From JBQTKD01 sp963703165 (lineage in GTDB: Bacteria; Actinomycetota; Actinomycetes; Sporichthyales; Sporichthyaceae), in NCBI GenBank assembly GCA_963703165.1, contig OY969798.1, forward strand, positions 1,550,001 through 1,614,000: 64,000 nt of DNA, in the 5' to 3' direction. The notes beneath the pieces were generated by a model. It ran no database searches. It was given only the letters and a program-made list of their open reading frames with translations, and was not told where the DNA came from. The position numbers and the translations under genes were made by a program. Below, piece after piece: positions 36,612-45,488 of the stretch. Position 1 is the first letter of the stretch; each line of letters starts with the position of its first letter.

Positions 36612-37754
36612 ATGGCAGCCCCGAGCATCGACGCGATCCAGGCAGCACTGGCGACCGTCAACGATCCTGAGATCCACCGCCCCATCACCGATCTGGGCAT
36701 GGTCGCCGGTGTCGAGGTCGACGCCGGGCGCGTCACCGTCCGCATCCTGCTGACCGTCGCCGGGTGCCCCCTGCGGGAGACGATCACACGTGAGGTCACC
36801 GCCGCGGTCGCCCGCGTCGACGGGGTGACCGACGTCGTCGTCGACCTGGACGTGATGACCGCCGAGCAGCGCTCGGCGATGCAGAACAACCTGCGCGGGG
36901 GCGCGCCCGCCAAGGAGATCCCCTTCGCCCAGCCCGGGTCGATGACCAAGGTCTTCGCGGTCGCGTCGGGCAAGGGTGGTGTCGGCAAGTCCTCGGTGAC
37001 GGTGAATCTCGCGGCGGCGATGGCGGCCTCGGGGCTTTCGGTCGGAGTGCTCGACGCCGACATCTACGGCCACTCGGTGCCTCGCATGCTCGGCTGCGCC
37101 GACCGGCCCACCCAGGTCCAGAACATGATCATGCCGCCGACCGCGCACGGGATCCGGCTGATCTCCATCGGGATGTTCATCGAGGGCAACACCCCCGTCG
37201 TGTGGCGCGGGCCGATGCTGCACCGCGCGCTGTCCCAGTTCCTCGCCGACGTCTGGTGGGGCGACCTCGACGTGCTGCTGATGGACCTCCCGCCGGGCAC
37301 CGGCGACGTCGCGATCTCGATCGCGCAGTTGCTGCCGACCGCGGAGATTCTGGTGGTCACCACCCCGCAGCAGGCTGCCGCCGAGGTCGCCGAACGGGCG
37401 GGCGCGATCGCCACGCAGACGCACCAGCACGTGGTCGGCGTGGTGGAGAACATGTCCTACCTCGCCTGTCCGCACTGCACCCCGGAGGGCAAGGACCACC
37501 GGCTGGAGCTCTTCGGCCGCGGCGGTGGTCAGCGCGTGGCCGACGGCCTGACCCAGACCCTCGGCGCCCGGGTTCCGCTGCTCGGCGAGGTCCCGCTCGA
37601 CCCGCGACTGCGCGAGGGCGGCGACGGCGGTACGCCCCTGGTGCTCGCCGACCCCGACGCTCCTGCGTCGCAGGTCCTGCGCGGGATCGCTGACCGGCTG
37701 GGATCACGCTCGCGCGGCCTCGCGGGCCGTTCGCTGGGGCTCACCCCGGTCTGA
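36612..37754 (+). CDS. mrp: Mrp/NBP35-family P-loop ATPase
   Basis: 380 residues: an N-terminal MIP18-like domain (about 1-90), then deviant Walker A GSGKGGVGKSSVTVN and LDADIYGHSVPRML. The C-terminal half has NMSYLACPHC, giving a CPHC cysteine pair that binds a bridging iron-sulfur cluster. It is a carrier for Fe-S clusters. The mrp/tatB/anti-sigma/sigE order resembles Rv1229c-Rv1221. Confidence 0.92.
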   Translation: MAAPSIDAIQAALATVNDPEIHRPITDLGMVAGVEVDAGRVTVRILLTVAGCPLRETITREVTAAVARVDGVTDVVVDLDVMTAEQRSAMQNNLRGGAPAKEIPFAQPGSMTKVFAVASGKGGVGKSSVTVNLAAAMAASGLSVGVLDADIYGHSVPRMLGCADRPTQVQNMIMPPTAHGIRLISIGMFIEGNTPVVWRGPMLHRALSQFLADVWWGDLDVLLMDLPPGTGDVAISIAQLLPTAEILVVTTPQQAAAEVAERAGAIATQTHQHVVGVVENMSYLACPHCTPEGKDHRLELFGRGGGQRVADGLTQTLGARVPLLGEVPLDPRLREGGDGGTPLVLADPDAPASQVLRGIADRLGSRSRGLAGRSLGLTPV

Positions 37755-37758
37755 CGCC

Positions 37759-38169
37759 CTACGTCGTATCGGGATCCCAGGGCGGCTTCTCGTCCTTCTC
37801 CAGCGGCACGGGACCGGACGGCGTCGTCGGCGACGCCGACGTCGTGGGGCTGTCCATCCCGAGCGGGGCCCGCAGGGCCTCCACGTCGCCCCGGAAGTCC
37901 TTGCGGAACTCCGCCAGGGGGTTCTCGAACTCCTCGTCGCCCATCGTCTTCCGCAACAGGCCTCGCGCGCTGAGGTCGACGTTGCGTAGGTCGGGCAGGT
38001 CCATGTCGAGTTCCCTGGCCAGATCGGCCTTGGCCCCGTGCACATAGGTGCGGACCTCACGCAGGAACTTGCCCGCGTCAGCAGCGAGCTTCGGCAGCCG
38101 CTCCGGGCCGAAGATCATCACCGCGATGGCAGCGAGAGTCATGAACTCCCAGCCGCTGATGTCGAACAC
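37759..38169 (-). CDS. tatB: Sec-independent translocase protein TatB
   Basis: 136 residues: N-terminal membrane helix MFDISGWEFMTLAAIAVMIF followed by FGPERLPKLA, the Tat FGP motif, then a long amphipathic charged helix and a Pro/Thr-rich tail. TatB helps form the receptor for folded Tat substrates. It ends 5 nt from mrp (convergent). In related genomes htrA stands between this gene and the anti-sigma gene; it is missing here. Confidence 0.88.
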   Translation of the reverse strand: MFDISGWEFMTLAAIAVMIFGPERLPKLAADAGKFLREVRTYVHGAKADLARELDMDLPDLRNVDLSARGLLRKTMGDEEFENPLAEFRKDFRGDVEALRAPLGMDSPTTSASPTTPSGPVPLEKDEKPPWDPDTT

Positions 38170-38217
38170 GGGCGAAGCCTAAGCGCACGGGACCGGACTG
38201 TGTATCCCGCACACCCC

Positions 38218-38799
38218 TCAGCGCAGTCGCAGGACCTCGACGAAGCCCGACACCGGGCGCGCGACGCCGGGCATGGCCGGGCCGGTCCCGATCGTGGCGA
38301 AGGACGTCTGCGGGCCGTCCGGCAGGTCCGTCGGGACTCCCCCGACCAGTCCGGCGTCGACGACCCCGGTCGAGGCCTGCCGAAACCGTGAGTCGCCGTT
38401 CTGCGGGGCGCCGTCGGCCGCGAGCCAGGCAGAGCCGACCGTCAGGGCGGCCACGCCGGCGACGCCCGCCGCGAGCAGCGGCGCGACCGGCGGGCGGCGA
38501 CGAGCGGCCGCCGTCGGGAACGAGCCCGTGCCGAACACACTCGGCGGCGCGCTCGGCGCCACCGGCGCACTGCCGGGCAGGTTGAGCAGCGACGCCATCA
38601 GGTCGTTGGAGGGCGCCGGGCCACCGAGGTCGCGCAGGTCGGCCTTGGTGCGCGACTCCTTGACCGCCGCGACGCGGCAGGTCGAGCACATGGCCAGGTG
38701 CGCCGCTACCAGCGCCTTGGTGCCGGGCGGCAGTTCACCGTCGACCCACCCGGCGAGGCGGTGCCCGAGGTGATGGCGGGGCGGCAGAGGTTCACTCAT
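38218..38799 (-). CDS. rseA: Zinc-type anti-sigma factor (RseA-like)
   Basis: 193 residues. The ZAS motif HxxxCxxC is in AAHLAMCSTC near residues 34-41, with an upstream His (HHLGH). One transmembrane helix follows at about 105-128, then an extracellular part of 60 residues. Its ATG overlaps the sigma stop (38796-38799). It would hold the sigma factor at the membrane until a redox or cell-wall signal releases it. Confidence 0.88.
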   Translation of the reverse strand: MSEPLPPRHHLGHRLAGWVDGELPPGTKALVAAHLAMCSTCRVAAVKESRTKADLRDLGGPAPSNDLMASLLNLPGSAPVAPSAPPSVFGTGSFPTAAARRRPPVAPLLAAGVAGVAALTVGSAWLAADGAPQNGDSRFRQASTGVVDAGLVGGVPTDLPDGPQTSFATIGTGPAMPGVARPVSGFVEVLRLR

Positions 38800-39365
38800 G
38801 TGACCTCCTGCGCGGACAGGGCGGACGCCTGCACGGGCAACACCGGCACGCTGCGGTGCTCGAGGGCGGCACGAAGCCGGGTCCGGCCGCGGTGCACGCG
38901 ACTGCGCACGGTGCCGAGCTTGATCCCGAGCGTCGCGGCGATCTCCTCGTAGGACAGGCCCTCGATGTCGCAGAGGACCACGGCCACCCGGAAGTCCGGC
39001 GGCAGGTCGTCGAGCGCACGCTGGACGTCGTAGTCGAGGTGACGGTCGTCGAAGAGCTGCGCGGGCGTCGGCTCGGAGCCGGGCAGCCGCTCGTGCGCGT
39101 CGTCGGCGAAGTTCTCGAAGCGGATGCGCTGCTTACGGCGCACCTGGTCCAGGAACAGGTTCGTGGTGATGCGGTGCAGCCAGCCCTCGAACGTGCCCGG
39201 CTTGTACGTGGACAGCGAGCGGAATACGCGGACGAAGACCTCCTGCGTGAGGTCCTCGGCGTCGTGCTGGTCGCCGGTGAGGCGGTAGGCCAGCCGGTAG
39301 ACCCGGGCCGAATGCTCCCGGACGATCTCCTCCCAGCTGGGCGGGGTCCACTCGACCACGTCCAT
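38796..39365 (-). CDS. sigE: ECF sigma factor, SigE-like
   Basis: The ATG at 39365 has GGGGGA 6 nt upstream and gives 189 residues; ATG 39389 and an upstream extension to 39503 are possible. Region 2 contains RVYRLAYRLTGDQHDAEDLT and the -10-binding helix VFVRVFRSLS; region 4 contains YEEIAATLGIKLGTVRSRVH. Operon with the anti-sigma gene. In mycobacteria this factor answers envelope stress; here the same role is inferred from gene order. Confidence 0.9.
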   Translation of the reverse strand: MDVVEWTPPSWEEIVREHSARVYRLAYRLTGDQHDAEDLTQEVFVRVFRSLSTYKPGTFEGWLHRITTNLFLDQVRRKQRIRFENFADDAHERLPGSEPTPAQLFDDRHLDYDVQRALDDLPPDFRVAVVLCDIEGLSYEEIAATLGIKLGTVRSRVHRGRTRLRAALEHRSVPVLPVQASALSAQEVT

Positions 39366-39631
39366 GACGTCCCCCGTCTCCACGCCCATCGTTGCCACTT
39401 CGCTCGACAACCTGTGCCGACACCCTCTCCCACGTTTCTGTGACCGGTCTGTGCATCCGGACACGATCAGTTGTGTCCTGATGGAACGGCCTACGAACAT
39501 CATTCGTTCCCGCCGATCACGCGGCCGGGTCAGCGGACTGCGGCGCGCCCCGGCGCGCGCGATCGGTCGGGGTCCGCGACGGCACTAGGCTGCCGGACGA
39601 GAGTGACTGCAGTGCACAGGAGGCGACCGAG

Positions 39632-40267
39632 ATGACGGTGCCCGGAGTCGAGAAGACCGGGACGGTCGAGGACGGCTACCTCCCCGAGGATGCCGTGTTG
39701 CGCGGGGCGAGAGCCACCGCTGCCGACCTCGGGGTAGCTGTCCCCAGCCCCGCCGCGGGCGCCACCCTGCGTTTCCTGACGGCCCTGCTCGACGCGCACT
39801 CGGTCATCGAGATCGGCAGCAACACGGGCGTCTCCGGGATCTGGCTGATGCGCGGCATGCGCCCGGACGGGGTGCTGACCTCCGTCGACGCCGAACCGGA
39901 GCACCAGCGCGCGGCCAAGGAGTCCTTCGCCACCGCGGGCCTGCCCGCCAACCGCACCCGCCTCATCGCCGGGCATGCCGGTGACGTCCTGCCGCGCCTG
40001 ACCGACGGCGGCTACGACCTGATGTGGTGCGGCGGAGACCCCACCGACCACGCGGAGCACCTGCGCGAGGCCCACCGCCTCCTGCGCGTCGGCGGCGTCA
40101 TTGCCTTCGACGAGGGACTCAAGGCCGTCGACCCCGAGGCTCGCGACCCGCGCGGCCGCGCCATGCGCGACCTCGGCCGCTCCCTGCGCGAGTCCGAGGA
40201 GTTCGCCGCCGTGCTGCTCCCCATCGGCGCCGGCCTCCTCGCCGGCACCCGCCGCCCCATCCGCTAG
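39632..40267 (+). CDS. O-methyltransferase (SAM-dependent)
   Basis: 211 residues. SAM loop VIEIGSNTGVSGIWLMRGM, followed by SVDAEPEHQRAA, the acidic ribose-binding site, and a metal-type ending in GGVIAFDEGLK. It resembles catechol-type bacterial O-methyltransferases and matches the Rv1220c position upstream of sigE. Substrate unknown. Confidence 0.88.
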   Translation: MTVPGVEKTGTVEDGYLPEDAVLRGARATAADLGVAVPSPAAGATLRFLTALLDAHSVIEIGSNTGVSGIWLMRGMRPDGVLTSVDAEPEHQRAAKESFATAGLPANRTRLIAGHAGDVLPRLTDGGYDLMWCGGDPTDHAEHLREAHRLLRVGGVIAFDEGLKAVDPEARDPRGRAMRDLGRSLRESEEFAAVLLPIGAGLLAGTRRPIR

Positions 40268-40269
40268 GG

Positions 40270-40340
40270 ACAACCACTGCGCACGACGTGCGTAAAGGTT
40301 GTAAAACCGGGCGAAATGTCTGATATGTACAACCACTACG
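40270..40340. repeat. Composite palindromic repeat, copy A
   Basis: Made of three modules: a 24-nt block at 40279-40302 (identical, inverted, to 48150-48173), a CCGGGCG...GATATGT block at 40307-40328 (similar, inverted, to 48183-48206), and ACAACCACTACG at 40329-40340. The 24-nt block contains the near-palindrome CGCACGACGTGCG and is closed by ACAACC / GGTTGT arms (40270-40275 and 40297-40302). Confidence 0.65.
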
Positions 40341-40382
40341 GATGACAGGCACCGGCGGAGATAGATCCGTGATCGGCACTGC

Positions 40383-40418
40383 TTGCACATTGCAATCAAA
40401 TTGCTAGCATTGTGTCCG
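40383..40418 (+). promoter_or_regulatory. Leaderless promoter and operator of the toxin-antitoxin pair
   Basis: TTGCAC (40383-40388) and TAGCAT (40405-40410) are spaced 16 bp, so a transcript would begin at about 40417, essentially at the GTG at 40418. Two overlapping inverted repeats lie here: TTGCA-CAT-TGCAA (40383-40395) and GCAAT-CAA-ATTGC (40392-40404). These are natural binding sites for the ribbon-helix-helix antitoxin. Confidence 0.6.
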
Positions 40419-40639
40419 TGAAGACTCTGTACCTGCGCAACGTTCCGGACGAGGTCATCGACCGTCTGGAGCGACTTGCAGCACGCGAGGGACTGTCGGT
40501 GAGCGCACTGGCGGTCAAGGAACTTGCCGAGTCGAGCCGGCGAGTCGACAACGTCGCTCTTCTCGACGCCCTACCTGACTTGGCGATTCCTCGGTCCGCC
40601 CTGTTGGCCGAGTTGGACGCGGCTCGTTCCGAACGGTGA
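40418..40639 (+). CDS. FitA/VapB-type antitoxin
   Basis: 73 residues: KTLYLRNVPDEVIDRLERLA is a ribbon-helix-helix DNA-binding strand and helix, and ELAESSRRVDNVALLDAL the toxin-binding tail. GTG 40418 fits the promoter better than GTG 40412. The stop overlaps the toxin start by 4 nt (GTGA). It neutralises the PIN toxin and probably represses the operon. Confidence 0.85.
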   Translation: MKTLYLRNVPDEVIDRLERLAAREGLSVSALAVKELAESSRRVDNVALLDALPDLAIPRSALLAELDAARSER

Positions 40640-41019
40640 ACGTGATCGACGCCTCGACGTGCGTGGAGGCCCTACTCGTCGCCGGTGCCGCCCGTGAGCT
40701 GCTGCACGTAGGCGGGCTGCACGTTCCGCACCTGGCCGACGCCGAGGTCTGCTCGGCCATCCGCAGGCACGCGGCGGTGGGCACCATCACCGACGCGCAG
40801 GGAGAAGCCGCCTTGGCGACGTGGCAGAGGCTTGCCGTCACCAGGCATCCGGTCGTCGCACTGGTCGGTCGCGTATGGGAGCTGCGAGCAAATCTGGCCA
40901 CCTACGACGCCTGCTACGTCGCGTTGGCTGAGGCACTCGGCTGTGCGCTGATCACTACGGACGCCCGGTTGGCACGAGCTCCCGGCTCACGCTGCCCGAT
41001 CACCGTGCTTCCGAGTTGA
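40636..41019 (+). CDS. PIN-domain toxin (VapC/FitB type)
   Basis: 127 residues with the PIN acid residues: Asp5 in VIDAS, Glu in LADAEVCSAI (about 36), Asp in ATYDACYVALAEAL (about 94) and TTDARLA (about 112). The family cuts specific RNAs, often tRNA or rRNA. Forms an operon with the antitoxin. The neighbouring 48k/40k repeat elements lie just upstream. Confidence 0.85.
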   Translation: MNVIDASTCVEALLVAGAARELLHVGGLHVPHLADAEVCSAIRRHAAVGTITDAQGEAALATWQRLAVTRHPVVALVGRVWELRANLATYDACYVALAEALGCALITTDARLARAPGSRCPITVLPS

Positions 41020-41023
41020 GCAC

Positions 41024-41446
41024 CTAGGCCGAGTAGATCCTCGCTCGGCGAGCGGGATCGGCGAGCACGTTGCGCACGAACAAGCCGAAGTCGAAGTCCT
41101 CCGCTTTGACAGCCGGAGTCGGGTCGTCCTCGAAGTAGGGGCCGGGCGTGTAGTGCACGGACGCGACCTGCTCCCCGTCCTCCGCCAAGCTCAACGAGGC
41201 ACGACCCCCGGACGCTGCCCACTCCACCTCAACCGTCTCGCCGCCGACATCACGTACGACATCACCGAGGCGCAACCACAACGAACCGCTGACCCAGTAC
41301 AACACCGCGGTCGTCCCGCTGAGCCGGGCGTAATGCCCTTGGACCGCGGCCTCCTCGACGTCGCCCCGAGCAAACTCACGCAGTGCCCCTGTGACGGAAT
41401 CAAACTCCGCCAGGTTGGCCCACGCATCATGGGAGGCCACCAACAT
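41024..41446 (-). CDS. Hypothetical protein, no recognised domain
   Basis: 140 residues, ATG at 41446. Strand-rich and acidic, with VLYWVSGSLWLRLGDVVRDV, ASVHYTPGPYFEDDPTPAVK and a helical end DFGLFVRNVLADPARRARIY. It lies 4 nt from the toxin stop on the opposite strand and 30 nt after the aminopeptidase stop. It could be an immunity-like protein, but nothing here proves that. Confidence 0.6.
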   Translation of the reverse strand: MLVASHDAWANLAEFDSVTGALREFARGDVEEAAVQGHYARLSGTTAVLYWVSGSLWLRLGDVVRDVGGETVEVEWAASGGRASLSLAEDGEQVASVHYTPGPYFEDDPTPAVKAEDFDFGLFVRNVLADPARRARIYSA

Positions 41447-41476
41447 CCGCTCGGTCCAATCCCGACGCCGCGTCAG

Positions 41477-43048
41477 TTACCGCTTGGGCAACGATTCCAG
41501 CCAGCGGAGCAGGAGGCGGACGCCGTAGCCGGTGCCGCCCTTGGTGTTCTCGTGGTCGTCGCCATCGATCTTGCCGGGGCCGGCCATGTCGATGTGGGCC
41601 CAGCGACGGTCGCCGACGAACTCCTGCAGGAACAGGGCCGCGGTGATCGCGCCACCGTTGACCTTGCGGTGCTTGGTGTGCGGGACGTGCGCAAGATCGG
41701 CGACCGGGGATTCCAGGGCGATGCGGTAGTCCTTGGTGAGCGGAAGGCGCCAGAGGCGGTCGCCGCTCGCATCGGCCGCAGCCAGCAGACCGGTGGCGAG
41801 CTTCTCGTCGTCGCTGAACAGCGCACCGATGCGCCGGGACAGGGCCAACGTCGCGGCACCGGTGAGGGTCGCGAGGTCGACCATGATGTCCGGATTCAGG
41901 TTCGCGTCGGCGTAGGCCAGCGCGTCCGCGAGCACCAGGCGGCCTTCGGCGTCGGTGTTGAGCACCTCGACGGTCGTCCCGCCGTAGTGCGTGATGACGT
42001 CGCCCGGCCGGTAGGCCGAGCCCGACGGCATGTTCTCCGCCGCAGCGACCAGACCGGTGACCCGGATCGGGATGCCCAGGTCCCGCAGCGCGCTCATGGC
42101 ACCGATCACCGCGGCGCCACCGGCCATGTCGGCCTTCATCGCGATCATGCCGTCGCTCGGCTTGAGCGAGAGACCGCCGGTGTCGAACGTGATGCCCTTG
42201 CCGACGACGACCACATGCGGAGCGCCGTTGGCATCCGCAGGGGCGTAGGACATCTGGATCAGACGCGGGCCACGCTTGGCCGCGGCACCGGAACCGACGG
42301 CGAGCAGGCCGCCGAAGCCTTCGGCGGTCAAGGCGGCTTCGTCCCAGACCTTCACGTCCAACCCTGACCTGCGCCCGATGGCGACGGCCTGGTCGGCCAG
42401 CCACCCCGGGGTCTTGCCCGAGGACGGGGTGTTCGCCAGATCGCGGGCCAGGCACACGGCCGCGGCGGTACGGGTCGCCCGATCCACGGCCGCGGCGACG
42501 GCGCCCGAACGGGTGCTCTTCGCGTGCAACGTGATCGCGGTCGGCTTCTTCTTGTCCTTCGCGGGAGCGGCGTCGGCCTCGGCATCCTTCGCGGGCTTCT
42601 TGGCCCCGCGCAGGTCGTAGCTGTACGACGCCAGCAGCAGACCTTCGACCAACGCCCGGACCCGCTCGGCAGGGGCGCCCAGGGACAGCGTCGTCTCGAC
42701 GGTGTCCTTGCTCTTGACCCGACGGCCCAACGCGGCACCGGCGCGACGCATCTCGGTGTTGCCGCCCGACCCGACGCCGACGAGCAGTACCTGCTGCACC
42801 CGGCCGTCGGTCACCGGGATCGAGACGATGTCCCCGACCGCACCGGTGGCCTTCTCCCGCGCCGCGTGGGCCATGACGTCTAGCCCGAGCGCGCGACCGG
42901 CAGCGACTGTCCCGGGGCCGGCCACGGCACCGCCGTCGCCGGGGCCGATCGGCAGAGCCAGCACGTCGGCGGTCCCGGCGAGGACGGTGGAGTCCTCGAC
43001 CAGGCTCACCCGCGGCGCGACGGCGTCACCCGGCGCCGCGGCAATCAC
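41477..43048 (-). CDS. pepA: Leucyl aminopeptidase (M17)
   Basis: 523 residues. The metal and active site sequence NTDAEGRLVLADALAYAD is intact, and the upstream GKGITFDTGGLSLKPSDGM includes the catalytic Lys and metal-binding Asp. The N-terminal regulatory half has an inserted Lys/Asp-rich segment (KPAKDAEADAAPAKDKKKP). It removes N-terminal residues in the cytoplasm as a hexamer. The GTG start overlaps the DUF3117 stop by 4 nt. Confidence 0.92.
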   Translation of the reverse strand: MIAAAPGDAVAPRVSLVEDSTVLAGTADVLALPIGPGDGGAVAGPGTVAAGRALGLDVMAHAAREKATGAVGDIVSIPVTDGRVQQVLLVGVGSGGNTEMRRAGAALGRRVKSKDTVETTLSLGAPAERVRALVEGLLLASYSYDLRGAKKPAKDAEADAAPAKDKKKPTAITLHAKSTRSGAVAAAVDRATRTAAAVCLARDLANTPSSGKTPGWLADQAVAIGRRSGLDVKVWDEAALTAEGFGGLLAVGSGAAAKRGPRLIQMSYAPADANGAPHVVVVGKGITFDTGGLSLKPSDGMIAMKADMAGGAAVIGAMSALRDLGIPIRVTGLVAAAENMPSGSAYRPGDVITHYGGTTVEVLNTDAEGRLVLADALAYADANLNPDIMVDLATLTGAATLALSRRIGALFSDDEKLATGLLAAADASGDRLWRLPLTKDYRIALESPVADLAHVPHTKHRKVNGGAITAALFLQEFVGDRRWAHIDMAGPGKIDGDDHENTKGGTGYGVRLLLRWLESLPKR

Positions 43049-43212
43049 GTGACGACGCCCTTGAGCGCCTCACCCAGCGCGCCGGCTTCGTCGGCGCTCA
43101 GTTCCACGACAAGACGGCCGCCGCCCTCGAGCGGAACCCGCATGACGATGCCGCGGCCCTCCTTGGTGACCTCAAGCGGTCCGTCACCGGTCCGCGGCTT
43201 CATGGCCGCCAT
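43045..43212 (-). CDS. DUF3117 family protein
   Basis: 55 residues, the usual size. MAAMKPRTGDGPLEVTKEGR and IVMRVPLEGGGRLVVELSADEA are the family hallmarks. Start ATG 43212 is preferred because the upstream extension is not conserved-looking. Its stop overlaps pepA. Function unknown; very widely kept in actinobacteria. Confidence 0.88.
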   Translation of the reverse strand: MAAMKPRTGDGPLEVTKEGRGIVMRVPLEGGGRLVVELSADEAGALGEALKGVVT

Positions 43213-43380
43213 GCGCAGGCTCCTCTCCACTGAACTGCCCACATCGCCGGCCCCAAGGGGGCCTGGTTCCTGTGCTGGCCTCCATTATCGGGGATCGACC
43301 TGCGCCGATGACACGGCGCTCCTCCTCGACGCGCCCAGCAGTCCCGGCGGACGACGGATTCTCGTCTGTAATCTGCCGCC

Positions 43381-44172
43381 ATGGAACCGGTTCTGGTCAC
43401 GAACGCGGACGGACTGCGCACCCTGCAGTTGAACCGTCCCGATGCCTTCAACTCCCTCGACCTCCCCGCCAAGGAGGCTCTGCTGGCCGCTGTGCAGGAC
43501 GCGGCCGCCGACGACACGGTCCGCGCCGTGCTCCTCACCGGCAGCGGACGCGGCTTCTGCGTGGGCCAGGACCTCAAGGAGTTTCAGTCGCTGCACGCCG
43601 CGGGCGCGAGCCCGGCGGACCTGTTCTCGACGGTCGCCGACCACTACGGACCGATCTCGCACACGCTCGCGACGATGGAGAAGCCTGTCGTGGCGGCGGT
43701 GAACGGGGCCGCCGCCGGCGCCGGGCTCTCCCTTGCCCTGGCCGCTGACCTGCGCGTTTCCGCCGCGAGCGCCACCTTCACGACCGCGTTCACTGCGATC
43801 GGGCTGAGCCCGGACACGGGGATGTCCTGGTACCTGCCGCGCCTGGTGGGCCGCGCGAAGGCGGCAGAACTGCTGATGCTGTCCCCCACGCTGAAGGCCG
43901 ACTCGGCCCTGGAGCTGGGCCTGGTGAACTCCGTGGTCCCGGACGAGGAGCTGATGGCGGCGGCGACCAAGATCGCTGCTCGGCTCGCGGCAGGTCCGAC
44001 CGCGGCGTACGCGGCCGTGCGACGCCTGTTGCGCTTCTCCGACGCCTACGACCTCGGGGCAACCCTCGGGGCCGAGCACGCGGAGATCGTCGCCGCCGGT
44101 GGCACGGCCGACCACGCCGAGGCCTTGTCGGCGTTCCTGGACAAGCGCAAGCCGGAGTTCAAGGGCCGCTGA
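43381..44172 (+). CDS. Enoyl-CoA hydratase/isomerase family protein (PaaG-like)
   Basis: 263 residues of the crotonase fold: oxyanion holes in GRGFCVGQDLKEF and NGAAAGAGLSLALAADLRV. The catalytic position in IGLSPDTGMSWYLPRLVG has Asp where many hydratases have Glu, the pattern of PaaG-type isomerases. It starts MEPVLVTNADGLRTLQLNRP. Possibly in phenylacetate or related CoA-ester breakdown, though no paa cluster is nearby. Confidence 0.85.
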   Translation: MEPVLVTNADGLRTLQLNRPDAFNSLDLPAKEALLAAVQDAAADDTVRAVLLTGSGRGFCVGQDLKEFQSLHAAGASPADLFSTVADHYGPISHTLATMEKPVVAAVNGAAAGAGLSLALAADLRVSAASATFTTAFTAIGLSPDTGMSWYLPRLVGRAKAAELLMLSPTLKADSALELGLVNSVVPDEELMAAATKIAARLAAGPTAAYAAVRRLLRFSDAYDLGATLGAEHAEIVAAGGTADHAEALSAFLDKRKPEFKGR

Positions 44173-44188
44173 GTCGCGGGGAGGACGC

Positions 44189-45208
44189 ATGCGGATCCGG
44201 ACTGTGCCGACGGCGCTGCTGCTGAGCGCCGTCGGAGTCGCCGCGGTCCTTCTCGCCCCGTCCGCCGGATCGGCACCCGGCAACCCGACCTGCGCCGTCC
44301 CGCCGTCGACCAACACCGGGTTCGACACGCCGGTGAACCCGCTGGCGGGCCCGTTCTACCCCGGCCCCGCGGCCTCGAGCACGTACGACTCCCAGTGGCG
44401 GGGTGCCTTCCCCATCCCGCACCTGCCGGACTACGTCCCGCAGGGCATGACGACCTGGCGCAACTGGAACGACGAGGGCGAGGGCGAGGCCCTCGTGCTC
44501 ATCGGGCTCTACCGCGGCGAGAAGCCGACGGCCGAACCGTCGATCATCGCCGCGATGGACCCGGCGTCCGGTGAGCAGTACGGGGCGGTCACCGTGCGCG
44601 CCGCGCACCTCGGAGGCATTGCGGTCGTCGGCAATTTCCTCTTCACCCAGGACTCACCGACCAAGACCCGCGAGAACGTCCGTCGCTATCGGCTGAGTTC
44701 GCTGCGCGAGGCCTTGATCAAGTCTCACGAGTCAGGCGCCCGGCCATTTGTCGGACGGCTTGCCGAGATGCAGCGGATTCACGGCGCGGATTTCATGACG
44801 GTCCATGACGGGAAGCTCTGGTCCGGTCGCTATTCCGAGCACGAGAACGGCCGGATGTACGAGTACTCCGCCGACCCCCAGGGGAATCTGCGCACGACCG
44901 GAGCGGCCTGGCCGATCCCGCCGCGCACCCAGGGTGCCCTGGTGACCGACACGGCCTTCGTGTTCAACTCCTCGAACCACAACCAGCCCGGCGTCATGGT
45001 GATCACCGAACGCTCGCGGGCCGCCGACCGGGCCACCGTGTGCTTCCGCGCGCCGAGCATGGGCGAGGGACTGACACTGGTCGACGACCGGGTGCTGAAC
45101 CTCTTCGAGGGCGGCTCGTACAAGTACCCGAAGGCCGTCAACCGCATCACCGGCCTGCACGAAGGGTCGATGGAATCACTGGGCGGACTGCTGCGCGATC
45201 AGGTTTAG
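44189..45208 (+). CDS. Secreted protein of unknown function, paralogue of 45489-47222
   Basis: 339 residues. ATG 44189 follows GGGGAGGA and begins a signal peptide (MRIRTVPTALLLSAVGVAAV, cleavage near ASAGSA/PG). The mature chain has repeating short motifs (YVPQGMTTWRNWNDE, ALVLIGLYR, RTQGALVTDTAFVFNSSNHN) that match the second gene in order, so a beta-propeller-like fold is plausible. Function unknown; extracellular. It is 17 nt after the enoyl-CoA hydratase stop, possibly in one transcript. Confidence 0.7.
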   Translation: MRIRTVPTALLLSAVGVAAVLLAPSAGSAPGNPTCAVPPSTNTGFDTPVNPLAGPFYPGPAASSTYDSQWRGAFPIPHLPDYVPQGMTTWRNWNDEGEGEALVLIGLYRGEKPTAEPSIIAAMDPASGEQYGAVTVRAAHLGGIAVVGNFLFTQDSPTKTRENVRRYRLSSLREALIKSHESGARPFVGRLAEMQRIHGADFMTVHDGKLWSGRYSEHENGRMYEYSADPQGNLRTTGAAWPIPPRTQGALVTDTAFVFNSSNHNQPGVMVITERSRAADRATVCFRAPSMGEGLTLVDDRVLNLFEGGSYKYPKAVNRITGLHEGSMESLGGLLRDQV

Positions 45209-45488
45209 ACCCGGCGCGGGGGAAAGGCCCGGATTCGCCTGATCGGTACCGATTTTCAGCGCATACGCAGATCACTCACAGTTGATCTTTGGGGTGTCCG
45301 GTACGAAGGGTTTGCCACTCCTTTCTAGGCTTGTCCCGAGATCCTGGTGGACTGACTTCCGCCTGCGTGAAATTCGCATCGAGGCAACTCGATTTGCCGC
45401 CGCGACAAACGTGGGCTGTGATCATCCAAGGGTCTGAACTGTGTTCAGTCGCAGTCCCTGGGCTACTGCCGGAGCCGGGAGGGAGCAG
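45209..45488. other. 280-bp gap between the secreted paralogues
   Basis: No convincing ORF. It contains the 12-bp palindrome ATCGGTACCGAT at 45242-45253 followed by TTTTC, which could end the first gene's transcript, and otherwise no repeated structure I can support. Confidence 0.4.

Noticed and set aside
45242..45253. ATCGGTACCGAT palindrome as an operator
   Set aside because: Twelve-base palindromes are expected by chance; the following TTTTC makes a terminator role at least as likely. No regulator is near.
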